Below are positions 42,530-51,437 of a stretch of DNA of 64,000 nucleotides, one piece after another (positions within the stretch are counted from its first letter, which is position 1; every line of letters begins with the position of its first letter). Position numbers and translations under genes: made by a program. This stretch comes from Breoghania sp. (lineage in GTDB: Bacteria > Pseudomonadota > Alphaproteobacteria > Rhizobiales > Stappiaceae), in the NCBI RefSeq assembly GCF_963674635.1, contig NZ_OY771475.1, positions 496,001-560,000 on the forward strand. The letters are read 5' to 3'. The notes under the pieces were generated by a model that was not told the origin of the DNA, did no database searches, and saw only the letters and a list, made by a program, of their open reading frames with translations.

Positions 42530-43714
42530 ATGATCAAGAACTATGTATTCGCAGCGGCTGCTGCTGGCGTGTTCGCCGCATCCGGCGCCCACGCCGCCGA
42601 CCTTCCGGTTGCTCCGGAGCCGGTCGACTACGTCCGCGTCTGTGACGCCTATGGCTCGGGGTTCTTCTACATCCCGGGTACCGAGACCTGCCTGCGCGTT
42701 GGCGGCGGCATGCGTGTCGAGTTCCGCTTCCGTGACTTTGCCGACGACGGCAACACGGCCTGGGGCACCCGTGACGGCAACGCCACGACGACCCGTGCGC
42801 GTGCCTATGTCCGCTTCGACAGCCGCACCAACACCGAATATGGCCTGCTGCGCACCTATGTGGACCTGTGGTTCACCGGTGATTCCGGCGGCTCCACGAC
42901 CCCGGCCGTGACGCTGTGGAACGGCTTCATCCAGTTCGGTGGTTTCACCTTCGGTCGCGCCGAGTCGTTCTTCGACTTCTACACCGGCGACAACTGGGGC
43001 TCGATCATCCAGCAGGGCTTCTCCGATCACCGCACCAACCTGTTCGCTTACACCTACGGCTTCGGCAACGGCTTCTCCGCCACGCTGTCCTTGGAAGACG
43101 CGACCTTCGTGCGTAACGGTGCGGCGAACTACGGCGGCCACAAGGCTCCGGATCTGGTTGCCAACCTGCGTGTCGACCAGGGTTGGGGTTCTGCCCAGGT
43201 CATGGGTGCCCTGCACCAGGCCAACGGCAAGGGTTCCACGGTCGGTGCCCCGATCGTTGACTCCGAGATCGGCTGGGCCATCGGCGCTGGCGTGACCTTC
43301 AACGCTCCGATGCTTGCTCCGGGCGACACCATCTCCTTCCAGGCTGCCTATGCCGACGGCGCTGTGCGCTACGTGCATGAAGCGGCCATTCTCAGTGACT
43401 TCGTTGGCCTGTCGGTCACGAATCTCGAGACGACCACTGGCTGGGGCATTGGCGGTGGTATCACCCACCACTGGACCCCGACTCTGTCGTCCGCTCTGAC
43501 CGCCAACTACGCTTCGTTCGAGAACGATCAGGGCGTTCTGGCTGACGTTGATGCCGATCAGTGGGGCATCCAGGGCAACCTGGTCTGGTCGCCGGTTTCC
43601 GGCTTCCTGATGGGTGTTGAGCTGGAATACCAGAACACTGATGTCAAGGTTGGTGGTGTCAGCGCCGACGACGACGATCTCGTCGGTATCTTCCGCGTCC
43701 AGCGCACGTTCTAA
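42530..43714 (+). CDS. Outer-membrane porin, Omp2/RopA type, copy 2
   Basis: This 394-residue porin has the same architecture as copy 1: a signal peptide ending AHA-ADLP, two cysteines in the first 50 mature residues, and a terminal Phe. It is nearly identical to copy 1 over the first half, including a 138-base identical tract (42767-42904), and shorter at the loop after FVRN. The difference pattern, with conserved strands and variable loops, points to gene conversion between copies and selection on surface loops. It has its own upstream region and terminator, so it is probably expressed separately from copy 1. Confidence 0.96.
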   Translation: MIKNYVFAAAAAGVFAASGAHAADLPVAPEPVDYVRVCDAYGSGFFYIPGTETCLRVGGGMRVEFRFRDFADDGNTAWGTRDGNATTTRARAYVRFDSRTNTEYGLLRTYVDLWFTGDSGGSTTPAVTLWNGFIQFGGFTFGRAESFFDFYTGDNWGSIIQQGFSDHRTNLFAYTYGFGNGFSATLSLEDATFVRNGAANYGGHKAPDLVANLRVDQGWGSAQVMGALHQANGKGSTVGAPIVDSEIGWAIGAGVTFNAPMLAPGDTISFQAAYADGAVRYVHEAAILSDFVGLSVTNLETTTGWGIGGGITHHWTPTLSSALTANYASFENDQGVLADVDADQWGIQGNLVWSPVSGFLMGVELEYQNTDVKVGGVSADDDDLVGIFRVQRTF

Positions 43715-43740
43715 TCTGATCCAACCGGATCGGACTGAGA

Positions 43741-43770
43741 GGCCCGGCGGAGAAATCCGCCGGGCCTTTT
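43741..43770 (+). terminator. Rho-independent terminator, porin 2
   Basis: GGCCCGGCGGA, loop GAAA, TCCGCCGGGCC (43741-43766), then four T. It is the same element as after porins 1 and 3, with compensatory stem changes. Confidence 0.92.
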
Positions 43771-44683
43771 GCATTCAAAAGTGTCTTCGAAGAATCACGC
43801 TGTCTTGGACGTGTGGCGATTCAGGCTGGGCCCGGGCGCGCGCGCCGCATATGTATCGTTTGCCTTGGCCGACATCAGGGGAGGGCGCGCGAATTGATGC
43901 AGGAGGCGTCCATGCAAAGTTTCCGCCCAACATGTTGGCGGGCGGCTGCTTGGGCGGCGCGCGGGGCCGTTGGCGATGGCAGCTGATGCGCATGAACGGG
44001 ACCTCAGAGCAGCCAAGCCTCTGTTTTCTCTTCTATTGGTCGTCCCGCCTAGGGGGGGCGGCAGTCGCACTTCTATTCTCGTGCTGACTGGTGGCGGGAA
44101 GGCCGCCTGACTGGTCAGTCTGTCGTTTGCGTGGGGGCATACTGTCAGTCAATCGTGTGGCTGGCTTCTGTCTGTTTGGGGCGCGTCATGCTCGCGCCGC
44201 CCCGCGATTGTGTGGGGAGCCTTAAGGTGCGCCCGGATATCCGTGTGCGCCGTTTTTCTAAAGGTGCATCTGATTGATGAAACCCGGAGGCCGAAGGTGG
44301 GGGGGGGGGGCTGCCTTCTATCCCTTGCAGGTCTTTCGCGGACGCTGCGTATCCTGGGGCTTGGTTCTAAAGGCTCAGAAATGGGCGACCGATTCATTTC
44401 AGATCCCGTTTGGCTATCATCACGATGAAGGAATGTTGCTGAAGTTGTCTGACGACCTTCCAGTATTACGTATGGGCAAGTAATTCGGGTGTGGTGTTAT
44501 ATTAAATTTACGTCGCGTAAGTTGTGGCTTTGTTGCAACGGGCTTCTGTGATGTGTCTTTGAAAACGGTGCTTTGGGCATATTGGGATTGTTTGCATCGG
44601 CCTATTCAATATCTTGCAGCCCATGAGGCAACGGTGTCCCTCTCCCTGGGCTTCTCATCCTCACATCTAATGGAAGTTAAGAA
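43771..44683. other. Long spacer before porin 3
   Basis: 913 bases with no recognisable gene. It holds a G7 run near 44046, the 12-G tract at 44299-44310, and an AT-rich stretch at 44490-44530 with the short dyad TTACG-TCG-CGTAA (44508-44520). This is the likely control region of porin 3. It may be the site of a deleted gene. Confidence 0.5.
44299..44310 (+). repeat. Poly-G tract (12 G)
   Basis: A run of twelve G in the spacer upstream of porin 3, 374 bases before its start. Such mononucleotide tracts slip during replication and can change length between cells. Confidence 0.9.
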
Positions 44684-45880
44684 ATGACAACAAAGCTTGT
44701 TCTTGCGGCCGCAGCGGCTGGCATGTTCACTGCAGCTGGCGCCCAGGCGGCCGACCTGCCGGTCGCCCCTGAGCCGGTCAACTATGTCCGCGTCTGTGAC
44801 GCTTACGGTTCGGGGTTCTTCTACCTCCCCGGCACCGAGACCTGCCTGCGTGTCAGCGGTGGCATGCGCGTTGAGTTCCGTTTCCGCGACTTCGCTGACG
44901 ACGGCAACTCGAACTGGGGCACCCGTGACGGCAACGCCACGACGACCCGCGCTCGTGCCTACACCCGTTTCGACAGCCGTACGGCAACCGAATACGGCCT
45001 GCTGCGCACCTATGTGGACCTGTGGTTCACCGGTGATTCCGGCGGCTCCACGACCCCGACCGTGACGCTGAAGAACGGCTTCATCCAGTTCGGCGGCTTC
45101 ACCTTCGGTCGCGTCGGAAACGGCTTCTTCGACTTCTACACCGGCGACGCCTGGGGCTCCATGCAGGACCAGGGCTTCTCCGATCACGAGTCGACGGTCT
45201 TTGCTTACACCTACGGCTTCGGCAACGGTGTGTCCGCGTCGCTCTCCATCGAAGACGCCACCTTCTCCCGCGGCCAGCTTGCCAATGGCTTCGATGCCGA
45301 TGGCAACGTGGTTGACGCCTTCGGCGGTCACAAGCTTCCCGATCTGGTCGCCAACGTGCGCATCGATCAGGGTTGGGGCGCTGCCCAGGTCATGGGTGCG
45401 GTTCACCAGGTCAATGGCGGCAACACCGTTCAGGATTCGGCCGTGGGCTGGGCCCTGGGTGCTGGCGTGACCTTCAACCTGCCGATGATCGCCCCCAAGG
45501 ACAGCGTGTCCTTCCAGGCTGCCTATGCTCAGGGTGCGGCACAGTACGTGTCGTCGAACCTGGACCTCGATGGCGTCGTCAAGGGCGGCAACACGGTCGA
45601 TACCACGACCGCATGGGGCATCGGTGGTGGCTTCAAGCACTACTGGACCAGCCAGCTGAGCTCCGGCTTCTCCGCGAGCTACGCTTCGCTTGAAGCTTAC
45701 GGCCGGACCTACGACGTTGATCAGTGGTCTGTTCAGGGTAACCTCGCCTGGCAGCCGGTTTCCGGCTTCCTGATGGGTGTCGAACTCGAGTACCTCAACG
45801 AGACCTACGACCGTCCGTCTGCGAACCTGCAGGACGACGACGATCTGGTCGGCATGTTCCGCGTTCAGCGCATGTTCTAA
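44684..45880 (+). CDS. Outer-membrane porin, Omp2/RopA type, copy 3
   Basis: This 398-residue member of the Porin_2 family is the most divergent intact copy. It has a signal peptide ending AQA-ADLP, the conserved paired cysteines, a mid-protein loop with ANGFDADGNVVDAFGG, and the C-terminal FRVQRMF. Several strands stay identical at the DNA level to copies 1 and 2, for example about 45000-45060. AAG-rich sequence rather than a classical GGAGG precedes the ATG. It sits after a 913-base spacer, so it probably has its own regulation, perhaps for different osmolarity or nutrients. Confidence 0.96.
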   Translation: MTTKLVLAAAAAGMFTAAGAQAADLPVAPEPVNYVRVCDAYGSGFFYLPGTETCLRVSGGMRVEFRFRDFADDGNSNWGTRDGNATTTRARAYTRFDSRTATEYGLLRTYVDLWFTGDSGGSTTPTVTLKNGFIQFGGFTFGRVGNGFFDFYTGDAWGSMQDQGFSDHESTVFAYTYGFGNGVSASLSIEDATFSRGQLANGFDADGNVVDAFGGHKLPDLVANVRIDQGWGAAQVMGAVHQVNGGNTVQDSAVGWALGAGVTFNLPMIAPKDSVSFQAAYAQGAAQYVSSNLDLDGVVKGGNTVDTTTAWGIGGGFKHYWTSQLSSGFSASYASLEAYGRTYDVDQWSVQGNLAWQPVSGFLMGVELEYLNETYDRPSANLQDDDDLVGMFRVQRMF

Positions 45881-45906
45881 TCTGATCCTTACGGAACAGA
45901 TTGAGA

Positions 45907-45936
45907 GGCCCGGCGGAGAAATCCGCCGGGCCTTTT
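45907..45936 (+). terminator. Rho-independent terminator, porin 3
   Basis: GGCCCGGCGGA, loop GAAA, TCCGCCGGGCC (45907-45932), then four T; nearly identical to the porin 2 terminator. Confidence 0.92.
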
Positions 45937-46093
45937 CTATTTCGCAGGCAGTGTGATGGAGACGGGGAGCTCTCGACCGGTGTGCCGAGCAATTTCAACA
46001 GGCGGATTTCAAGTGCGCAGGGCCCACGCGTGAACATTGCGGTGTTTCACATTCTGAGGACGCTTCCGGAAGATATTGTTCGCATTCGAAAAT

Positions 46094-46762
46094 ATGAAGA
46101 TAGTGCTTCCTGACAAGTCCACCACGCTTGCCGCTCTTTCCGCCACTGCGGCTCTTCTTCCAGCTGTTGCGCAAGTTGCGGATCTTCCCGTCACGCCGGA
46201 GCCGGTCGACTAGGTCCGCGTCTGCGACGCCTGCAGTCCAGGCTTCTTCTAAATCCCGGGCACCGAGATCTGCCTGCGCGTTGGTGGCGGCATGCGTGTC
46301 GAGCTCCGCTTCCGTGACATTTCCGACGATGGAAACACGAACTGAAGCACCCGGAACGGCAACGCCACAACGACCCGAGCGCGTGCTTATGCCGATGGCG
46401 CGGTTCGCTACGTGCACGAATCTTCCTTCGCGCCGGATGCGATCGCGCTTAGCATCAGCATTCTGGAGACGACGCGAGCCTGGGGCATAGGCGGTGGCAT
46501 CACCCATCATTGGACGCCGACATTGTCCTCTGCGGTGACGGCAAATTACGCGAGCTACAGCAATGATCTGTCTGTCTTGCCCGATGCTGAGGTGACCCAG
46601 TGGAGCGTACAGGGCAACCAGGTCTGGTCGCCGGTTTCCGGTTCCCTGATGGGTGTCGAACGCGAATATCAGTCGATCGACGGCAACACTGCGGCCAATT
46701 TGGGCGGCATCTCGGATGACGACGATCTCGTCGGTGTCTTCCGCGTTCCGCGCACGTTCTGA
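46094..46762 (+). pseudogene. Porin pseudogene, copy 4
   Basis: A fourth porin copy, frame-intact over 223 codons but inactivated. It has stop codons TAG at 46211 (Tyr in PVDYVRV of intact copies), TAA at 46250 (Tyr in FFYIPG) and TGA at 46343 (Trp in TAWGTR). It also has an in-frame deletion joining ARAY to the later YADGAVRYVHE, equal to 543 bases of copy 2. Intact copies carry TGCCTATG at both deletion ends, which fits an 8-base microhomology event. The signal peptide is altered and the last 110 residues are still well preserved. A terminator remains at 46791-46822. It is not expected to make a porin. Confidence 0.95.
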
Positions 46763-46790
46763 TCCGGCACATTTCGCGCAGGAATGACAA

Positions 46791-46822
46791 AGGCCCGATG
46801 GACAAAGTCCATCGGGCCTTTT
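46791..46822. terminator. Terminator after the porin pseudogene, shared with slt
   Basis: AGGCCCGATGGAC (46791-46803), loop AAA, then GTCCATCGGGCCT (46807-46819) and a T-run. It lies between converging units and could also stop leftward slt transcription. Confidence 0.85.
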
Positions 46823-46868
46823 CGTTCGCCGGGCCACTACTGGGGCCGCAGTGACTGCTCCGCAGGTC

Positions 46869-49181
46869 TCAGCGCGGGGCGCCGCGTTTGAGGTCGGCAG
46901 CGATATTCAGGCCCTTACCGTCGATGCGGGCGCGGTAGACCTGCAAGTTTTCGGTGATGCGCTGAACGTAGTTGCGCGTCTCGGTGAAGGGGATGCGTTC
47001 AACCCAATCGATCGCGTCGACTTTCGGTGACCGAGGGTCTCCGAAGCGCTCAATCCATTCATAGACCCGGCTGCGCCCGGCATTGTAGGCGGCAAACGTC
47101 ATGATGTAGGAGCCGTTGAACTCTTCCATCAGCTCCGCCAGGTGTTCCGCGCCCAGCCTTGCGTTATAGGCGGGGTCGGCAGTGAGGGCACTCTTGGAGT
47201 ATCGCAGGCCTGCCTTTCGGGCCGTCGCCTTGGCGGTGCCGGGCATGAGCTGGAGCAGGCCAAGTGCACCTGCATGGCTTTTAGCCTGGGGGTTGAAGGC
47301 ACTTTCCTGACGTGCAATCGCATAGACCATCGGCTTTTCGACCGCGGAGATGCGCGCTTTTGACGGGATCGCGGATGTGGGGAAGGCGAGCGGGGCGGAC
47401 TCGTTGTTGCGTCCGGCAGCCAGCTTGCCAACCATCAGGGCGAGCTGGTGTGTGCCGGTCTTTTCGGCGAGATCCGTGAGCAGGGCCGCCTGGCCCGCCG
47501 TGGGAAGGGTCAGGGCGAGTGTGCGGAACAGGAGCGTGGCATCTCCCATCCGGTCAGCCTTGTGAATACGGCGGATGGCGTGGACCAGTTCGTTGCGCTC
47601 GAAGGCCGAACGGTCGGCCTGTGTCGGGCGCGGAGAGGCGGGCACAGCGGCCTGCGCCATGCCAAGGCGGGTGCGGGCAAGCTGGCCATAATAGGTGGAG
47701 CCGAAAACAGCCGCCTGCTGGAAGGAGGCGCGGGCCGCCTGCTGCTTTCCCTGGGCCTCCTGTGCCCTGCCGATCCAGTACTGTGCCCGCGAAATGGTGA
47801 TCGGGGTGGTGCCGATCCGTGCGATGTTCTGGAAATGGGGCTCTGCGCGCCGGGCATCGTTCATGAAGCGCAGGGCATACCAGCCCGCATGGAATTCCGC
47901 TTCGGCATATTTGGCGGGCGAGACCGCGCCGTGATTGGCCGCGATCATGTAGGCGGCGCGGGCATCACCCAGCTCCAGCGCCATGCGCGATTCAAGTCTG
48001 CGCTCGATCCACCATTCATCTGCGTTGACCAGGTCGGTCGCCTTGGTGGGGGCTTTGAGCATCAGCTGGATGGCTTCGCGGTCCTTGTCGGCGCGACGCA
48101 GCATCTGGATGCGGGCAAATATGTAACCGGCACGCGCGCGCTGGGAGCGCGGCACTGCGTCCATCAGCTTCTTCTGGTCCTTTTGACGGCGGATGACGGC
48201 ACCGCGCGCCTTCACATAGGCACGCTCCGCAGAGCCCAGCCGTTTCGCCAGTTCGGAAGCCTCGTTCACCCGCTCCTTGTAAAGAAGCATCTCCATCCGG
48301 CGGTCATGATCCGCCTTGCGAAGGAGCGTGCCAAATTCGTTCAGGATCAGCCGTTGGGAGGACTTTTCCAGCGTCTCGGTATGCCAGATTTCCCGGATGA
48401 TACGGGCGGCCTCGTTGTTGCGACGCTTGTCGAGGAGGGCGCGGGCATAGGCGATCTTGCCGGTAAAGCTGATCGGGCCGGCATCGCGGTAGGCGGAGAG
48501 AATGATGGAGGACGCGGGCTTCTCGCGCGAGAAGGCAACCTCCGCGCGGCGCCGCATCAGCTTCGCGTTGGGCCAGTGCGGGGCCTCGGCGGCAAAACTG
48601 GTGATGAAGGAGGACGGAATCGCCGGATCGCCGGACACGATCAGTCGCCAGTCAATGATGCGACGGTCGAGTGAAGCGGGCATCTTGTTGCGGATCGCGA
48701 TCGCGGAGGCGATGTCACGCTTGCCGATCGCATCCAGTGCCGTTTTCAGGGTCGCGACGGAGCCTGTGCTGTCGGGGGCAGAGACGCCGACCATATCGGC
48801 GTCATCCTCGTCTTCCGACATGAGCGGGGAGTTCCGGGGGGGCGGTGCGCGATAGGCGGGTGCCGATGCTGTGGCGGAGGCATAGCCGATCGCGCCGGTG
48901 GAGTCGGGTTTGCGATCCGGCACGGGGGCTGCGCCGCCCACCAGGTTGGCGATGGCGCCAGAAGCTGTGACCGGCGCGGGAGAAAATGCTTCGCCTTGAG
49001 GCTTCGGGCGCGGCACCGTGCCTGACGGGTCGAATGCGAAGGCCGGTGACAGGAAGGATTGTGCCGCGAGACTTGCCGACAGCATGAGCACGAGCAAAGG
49101 CTCGCGCCGGAGCGCCCGCCGCAGCGGGAACGTGCTGCCGGAATGATTGGAAGACAATACATGGCGGAAAGCATTGGCCAT
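46869..49181 (-). CDS. Soluble lytic murein transglycosylase (Slt-type)
   Basis: This 770-residue periplasmic enzyme cleaves peptidoglycan glycan strands, leaving 1,6-anhydro ends. An N-terminal signal (about 20-50, LLVLMLSASLAAQSFLSPAFA) is followed by a low-complexity Pro/Ser/Ala region (50-130). A long superhelical alpha domain (about 140-590) and the SLT catalytic domain (about 605-740) come next, with the catalytic glutamate in ARQESAFN, then GALGLLQLMPGTA and the AYNAGRSRVYEW motif. The ATG at 49181 places the signal correctly. It is divergent from dapA and convergent with the porin array. Confidence 0.95.
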   Translation of the reverse strand: MANAFRHVLSSNHSGSTFPLRRALRREPLLVLMLSASLAAQSFLSPAFAFDPSGTVPRPKPQGEAFSPAPVTASGAIANLVGGAAPVPDRKPDSTGAIGYASATASAPAYRAPPPRNSPLMSEDEDDADMVGVSAPDSTGSVATLKTALDAIGKRDIASAIAIRNKMPASLDRRIIDWRLIVSGDPAIPSSFITSFAAEAPHWPNAKLMRRRAEVAFSREKPASSIILSAYRDAGPISFTGKIAYARALLDKRRNNEAARIIREIWHTETLEKSSQRLILNEFGTLLRKADHDRRMEMLLYKERVNEASELAKRLGSAERAYVKARGAVIRRQKDQKKLMDAVPRSQRARAGYIFARIQMLRRADKDREAIQLMLKAPTKATDLVNADEWWIERRLESRMALELGDARAAYMIAANHGAVSPAKYAEAEFHAGWYALRFMNDARRAEPHFQNIARIGTTPITISRAQYWIGRAQEAQGKQQAARASFQQAAVFGSTYYGQLARTRLGMAQAAVPASPRPTQADRSAFERNELVHAIRRIHKADRMGDATLLFRTLALTLPTAGQAALLTDLAEKTGTHQLALMVGKLAAGRNNESAPLAFPTSAIPSKARISAVEKPMVYAIARQESAFNPQAKSHAGALGLLQLMPGTAKATARKAGLRYSKSALTADPAYNARLGAEHLAELMEEFNGSYIMTFAAYNAGRSRVYEWIERFGDPRSPKVDAIDWVERIPFTETRNYVQRITENLQVYRARIDGKGLNIAADLKRGAPR

Positions 49182-49460
49182 TTCTGGTTCTCGCACCCGG
49201 CAGAAATCCTGTGTTATCGCAAGTGATCCGACCCAAATGTGATTTGGGCGAACAGCAAACATGCTAACGCGGCAGCAATTAACGGGGCGTTTACCAAACC
49301 CGTCCCGGCCGTGGCTTTTCCATGGCCGAAGCAAGGCGGCGGAATTTTGCGCGAATGTGCGCATACGCCTGCTTGCCGATGCTTCGATGGACGATTATTG
49401 TCCGGCGCTATCCAACCGCGCGAAGGCGGCAGGAAAACGGCAAAACTGAAGGAAGCCACA

Positions 49461-50339
49461 ATGTTCAAGGGATCTATTCCGGCACTCGTCACACCGTTCC
49501 ATAACGGATCGGTCGACGAGAAAAGGTTTCAGGATTTCGTGGACTGGCAGATTAAAGAGGGTTCCCATGGGCTTGTGCCGGTGGGAACGACCGGAGAATC
49601 GCCCACGCTTTCCCATGATGAGCACAAGCGCGTCGTGCAGCTTTGCGTGGAAGCCGCGGATGGTCGTGTGCCCGTGATTGCGGGGGCGGGGTCCAACAAC
49701 ACGGTTGAGGCGATCGAGCTTGCGCAGGCTGCTGAGGCCTCCGGTGCGAGTGCGGTGCTTGTTGTGACGCCCTATTACAACAAGCCCAGCCAGGAAGGCC
49801 TTTATCGGCACTACAAGGCGATCAACGACGCGATCTCTATTCCGATCATCATCTACAACATCCCGCCGCGTTCCGTGATCGACATGAAGACGGAAACGAT
49901 GGCGCGGCTGTTTGTCGACTGCAAGAACATCACCGGCGTGAAGGACGCGACCGCCAATCTCACGCGGGTCAGCGACCAGCGCGAGGCGATGGGAGCGGGG
50001 TTCAACCAGCTTTCCGGTGAAGACGCGACCGCACTGGCCTTCATGGCCCATGGTGGTCATGGTTGCATCTCAGTGACGGCGAATGTTGCGCCCAAGCTGT
50101 GTTCGCAGTTCCAGGAGGCTTGCCTTGCGGGCGATTTCGCGAAGGCGCTCGCCTTTCAGGACCGTTTGATGCCGCTTCATCGCGCCATGTTCCTTGAACC
50201 GAGCCCGGGCGGCGCCAAATATGCCTTGTCGCTGCTTGGCAAGGTGGATGACGAGCTGCGCCTGCCGTTGATTTCGGTTTCCGAGGAAACGCAGGTCCGT
50301 ATTCGCAAGGCGATGGTCCATGCGGGCCTGATCGACTGA
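49461..50339 (+). CDS. dapA: 4-hydroxy-tetrahydrodipicolinate synthase
   Basis: DapA (292 residues) condenses pyruvate with aspartate semialdehyde in the lysine and diaminopimelate pathway, supplying peptidoglycan. Lys161 (GVKDAT) is the Schiff-base lysine, Tyr132 (IIYNIP) and Thr43/Thr44 (VGTTGES) are catalytic, and Arg137 lies where the substrate-binding arginine is expected. All motifs match true DapA rather than the catabolic aldolases of the family, unlike the paralogue at 20581-21489. GGAAG lies about 6 bases before the ATG. A strong hairpin separates it from smpB, the usual neighbour in Rhizobiales. Confidence 0.97.
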   Translation: MFKGSIPALVTPFHNGSVDEKRFQDFVDWQIKEGSHGLVPVGTTGESPTLSHDEHKRVVQLCVEAADGRVPVIAGAGSNNTVEAIELAQAAEASGASAVLVVTPYYNKPSQEGLYRHYKAINDAISIPIIIYNIPPRSVIDMKTETMARLFVDCKNITGVKDATANLTRVSDQREAMGAGFNQLSGEDATALAFMAHGGHGCISVTANVAPKLCSQFQEACLAGDFAKALAFQDRLMPLHRAMFLEPSPGGAKYALSLLGKVDDELRLPLISVSEETQVRIRKAMVHAGLID

Positions 50340-50388
50340 GCAGCTTGCTGTCCCAGGCGGCGGCCTTGGTCGAAATTGCAAACAGATC

Positions 50389-50422
50389 CGGGGCCGGACA
50401 GGCGATGCGCCGTCCGGCCCCG
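50389..50422 (+). terminator. GC-rich stem-loop between dapA and smpB
   Basis: CGGGGCCGGAC (50389-50399) pairs with GTCCGGCCCCG (50412-50422), extended inside by GGCG/CGCC around an ATG loop with one bulged A. There is no U-tract. It starts 50 bases after the dapA stop and ends 23 before the smpB start, so it may also affect smpB translation. Confidence 0.7.
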
Positions 50423-50445
50423 TGCTTGAGGAAGGGTTGAACCAG

Positions 50446-50928
50446 ATGGCTCCAAAGAAGTCGAGCGAGCAGGCGAACCGCAAGGTCGTCGCCGACAATC
50501 GCAAGGCCCGGTTCAATTATGAGATCATCGATACGCTGGAGGCGGGGCTTGAGCTGACCGGGACCGAGGTCAAGTCGCTGCGCGCCGGCAAGAGCACGAT
50601 TGCGGAATCCTATGCCACCGAGCACAACGGCGAGATCTTTCTGATCAACAGCTTCGTGCCGGAATATCTCCAGGGCAATCGCTTCAACCACGAGCCCAAG
50701 CGGCCGCGCAAGCTGCTGCTGCACAGGCGCGAGATCGGCAAGCTGCTGGGCGCGATCCAGAAGGACGGCATGACGCTCGTCCCGTTGAAGCTCTATTTCA
50801 ACGACCGTGGTCGTGCCAAACTGGAGCTGGCGATTGCGCGCGGCAAGAAGCTGCACGACAAGCGCGAGACGGAAAAGAAGCGCGACTGGGATCGCGAAAA
50901 GGGTCGCCTCCTGCGCGATAAGGGGTAG
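50446..50928 (+). CDS. smpB: SsrA-binding protein
   Basis: SmpB (160 residues) binds tmRNA and delivers it to stalled ribosomes for trans-translation. It shows the SmpB beta-barrel (VVADNRKARFNYEI, LELTGTEVKSLRAGK, NGEIFLINSFVPEY, RPRKLLLHRREI) and the basic C-terminal tail (KKLHDKRETEKKRDW) that enters the empty mRNA channel. GAGGAAGG lies about 10 bases upstream. The tmRNA gene (ssrA) was not seen in this window. Confidence 0.97.
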   Translation: MAPKKSSEQANRKVVADNRKARFNYEIIDTLEAGLELTGTEVKSLRAGKSTIAESYATEHNGEIFLINSFVPEYLQGNRFNHEPKRPRKLLLHRREIGKLLGAIQKDGMTLVPLKLYFNDRGRAKLELAIARGKKLHDKRETEKKRDWDREKGRLLRDKG

Positions 50929-50976
50929 GCTCCGGTCCCGACGTCTTGCGTCAATTCACGGGAGGGGAGCCAGGCG

Positions 50977-51204
50977 ATGATTACTGTCAGCGATATCCGG
51001 GATGAAGGTGCGCGGCTCGCCATCTGCTGCCCCAATTGCGCGCGGCTTCGTTATCTCAACGCCGACAGGCTGGATCCGGCGGCATCGTTGGAGCAGGTCG
51101 CGGCCGGGCTGAAATGCTCGCGCTGTCTGGAGCCGGACGTGGAAATCCGCGTCATGCGGCGTGATGTTCTAACTGGCTACTGGCCCGCCGAGAGCGCGCG
51201 ATAG
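50977..51204 (+). CDS. Small zinc-ribbon-like protein
   Basis: This 75-residue protein has two CxxC knuckles, Cys18-PN-Cys21 and Cys47-SR-Cys50, as in a zinc ribbon. A short acidic linker separates them and no other domain is present. A GGGAGGGGAG ribosome-binding region precedes the ATG. It follows smpB by 48 bases on the same strand and may be cotranscribed. The function is not recognised. RNA, DNA or protein binding are all possible. Confidence 0.8.
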   Translation: MITVSDIRDEGARLAICCPNCARLRYLNADRLDPAASLEQVAAGLKCSRCLEPDVEIRVMRRDVLTGYWPAESAR

Positions 51205-51323
51205 GCGCGGTCACCATTTGCAGGCGGATGCGCCGGTTTCTCACGGATCGATCTGGTCGTTGCCTGTCGCTATGTGGAAAGACGTAGCGGCTACAGATGG
51301 ATGACCGCAAAACCTCCGGGGGA

Positions 51324-51412
51324 GATTCATCTGGCTCAGAAACGGATTCAAGGATCTGAGACGGTGATTCAAGGACTTGGGAAAACGATTCCGGACGTTG
51401 AGATTCCGATTC
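51324..51412 (-). repeat. Phased 21-bp degenerate tandem repeat
   Basis: GATTC (GAATC on the minus strand) recurs at 51324, 51345, 51366, 51387 and 51408, exactly every 21 bases. The intervening bases are partly alike (TCTCA and TCC-TT blocks). On the minus strand the period is seven codons and one frame reads ES-x-SQ-x-L repeats. It lies just beyond the parC stop. Confidence 0.8.
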
Positions 51413-51437
51413 AACGCGGGCCCGCGAGTGGCCTCGT

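Noticed and set aside
44210..44483. A short phase-variable gene read through the 12-G tract
   Set aside because: The frames on both sides are short, lack a ribosome-binding site and show no recognisable protein.
46211..46345. In-frame TAG and TGA in the fourth porin copy as recoded pyrrolysine or selenocysteine codons
   Set aside because: A TAA is also present, intact copies use Tyr or Trp at these places, and a large deletion shows the gene is decaying.
40512..46868. Porin region as a recent horizontal acquisition
   Set aside because: Porin_2 genes are native to Hyphomicrobiales, no mobility gene is present, and the AT-rich spacers fit promoter regions.
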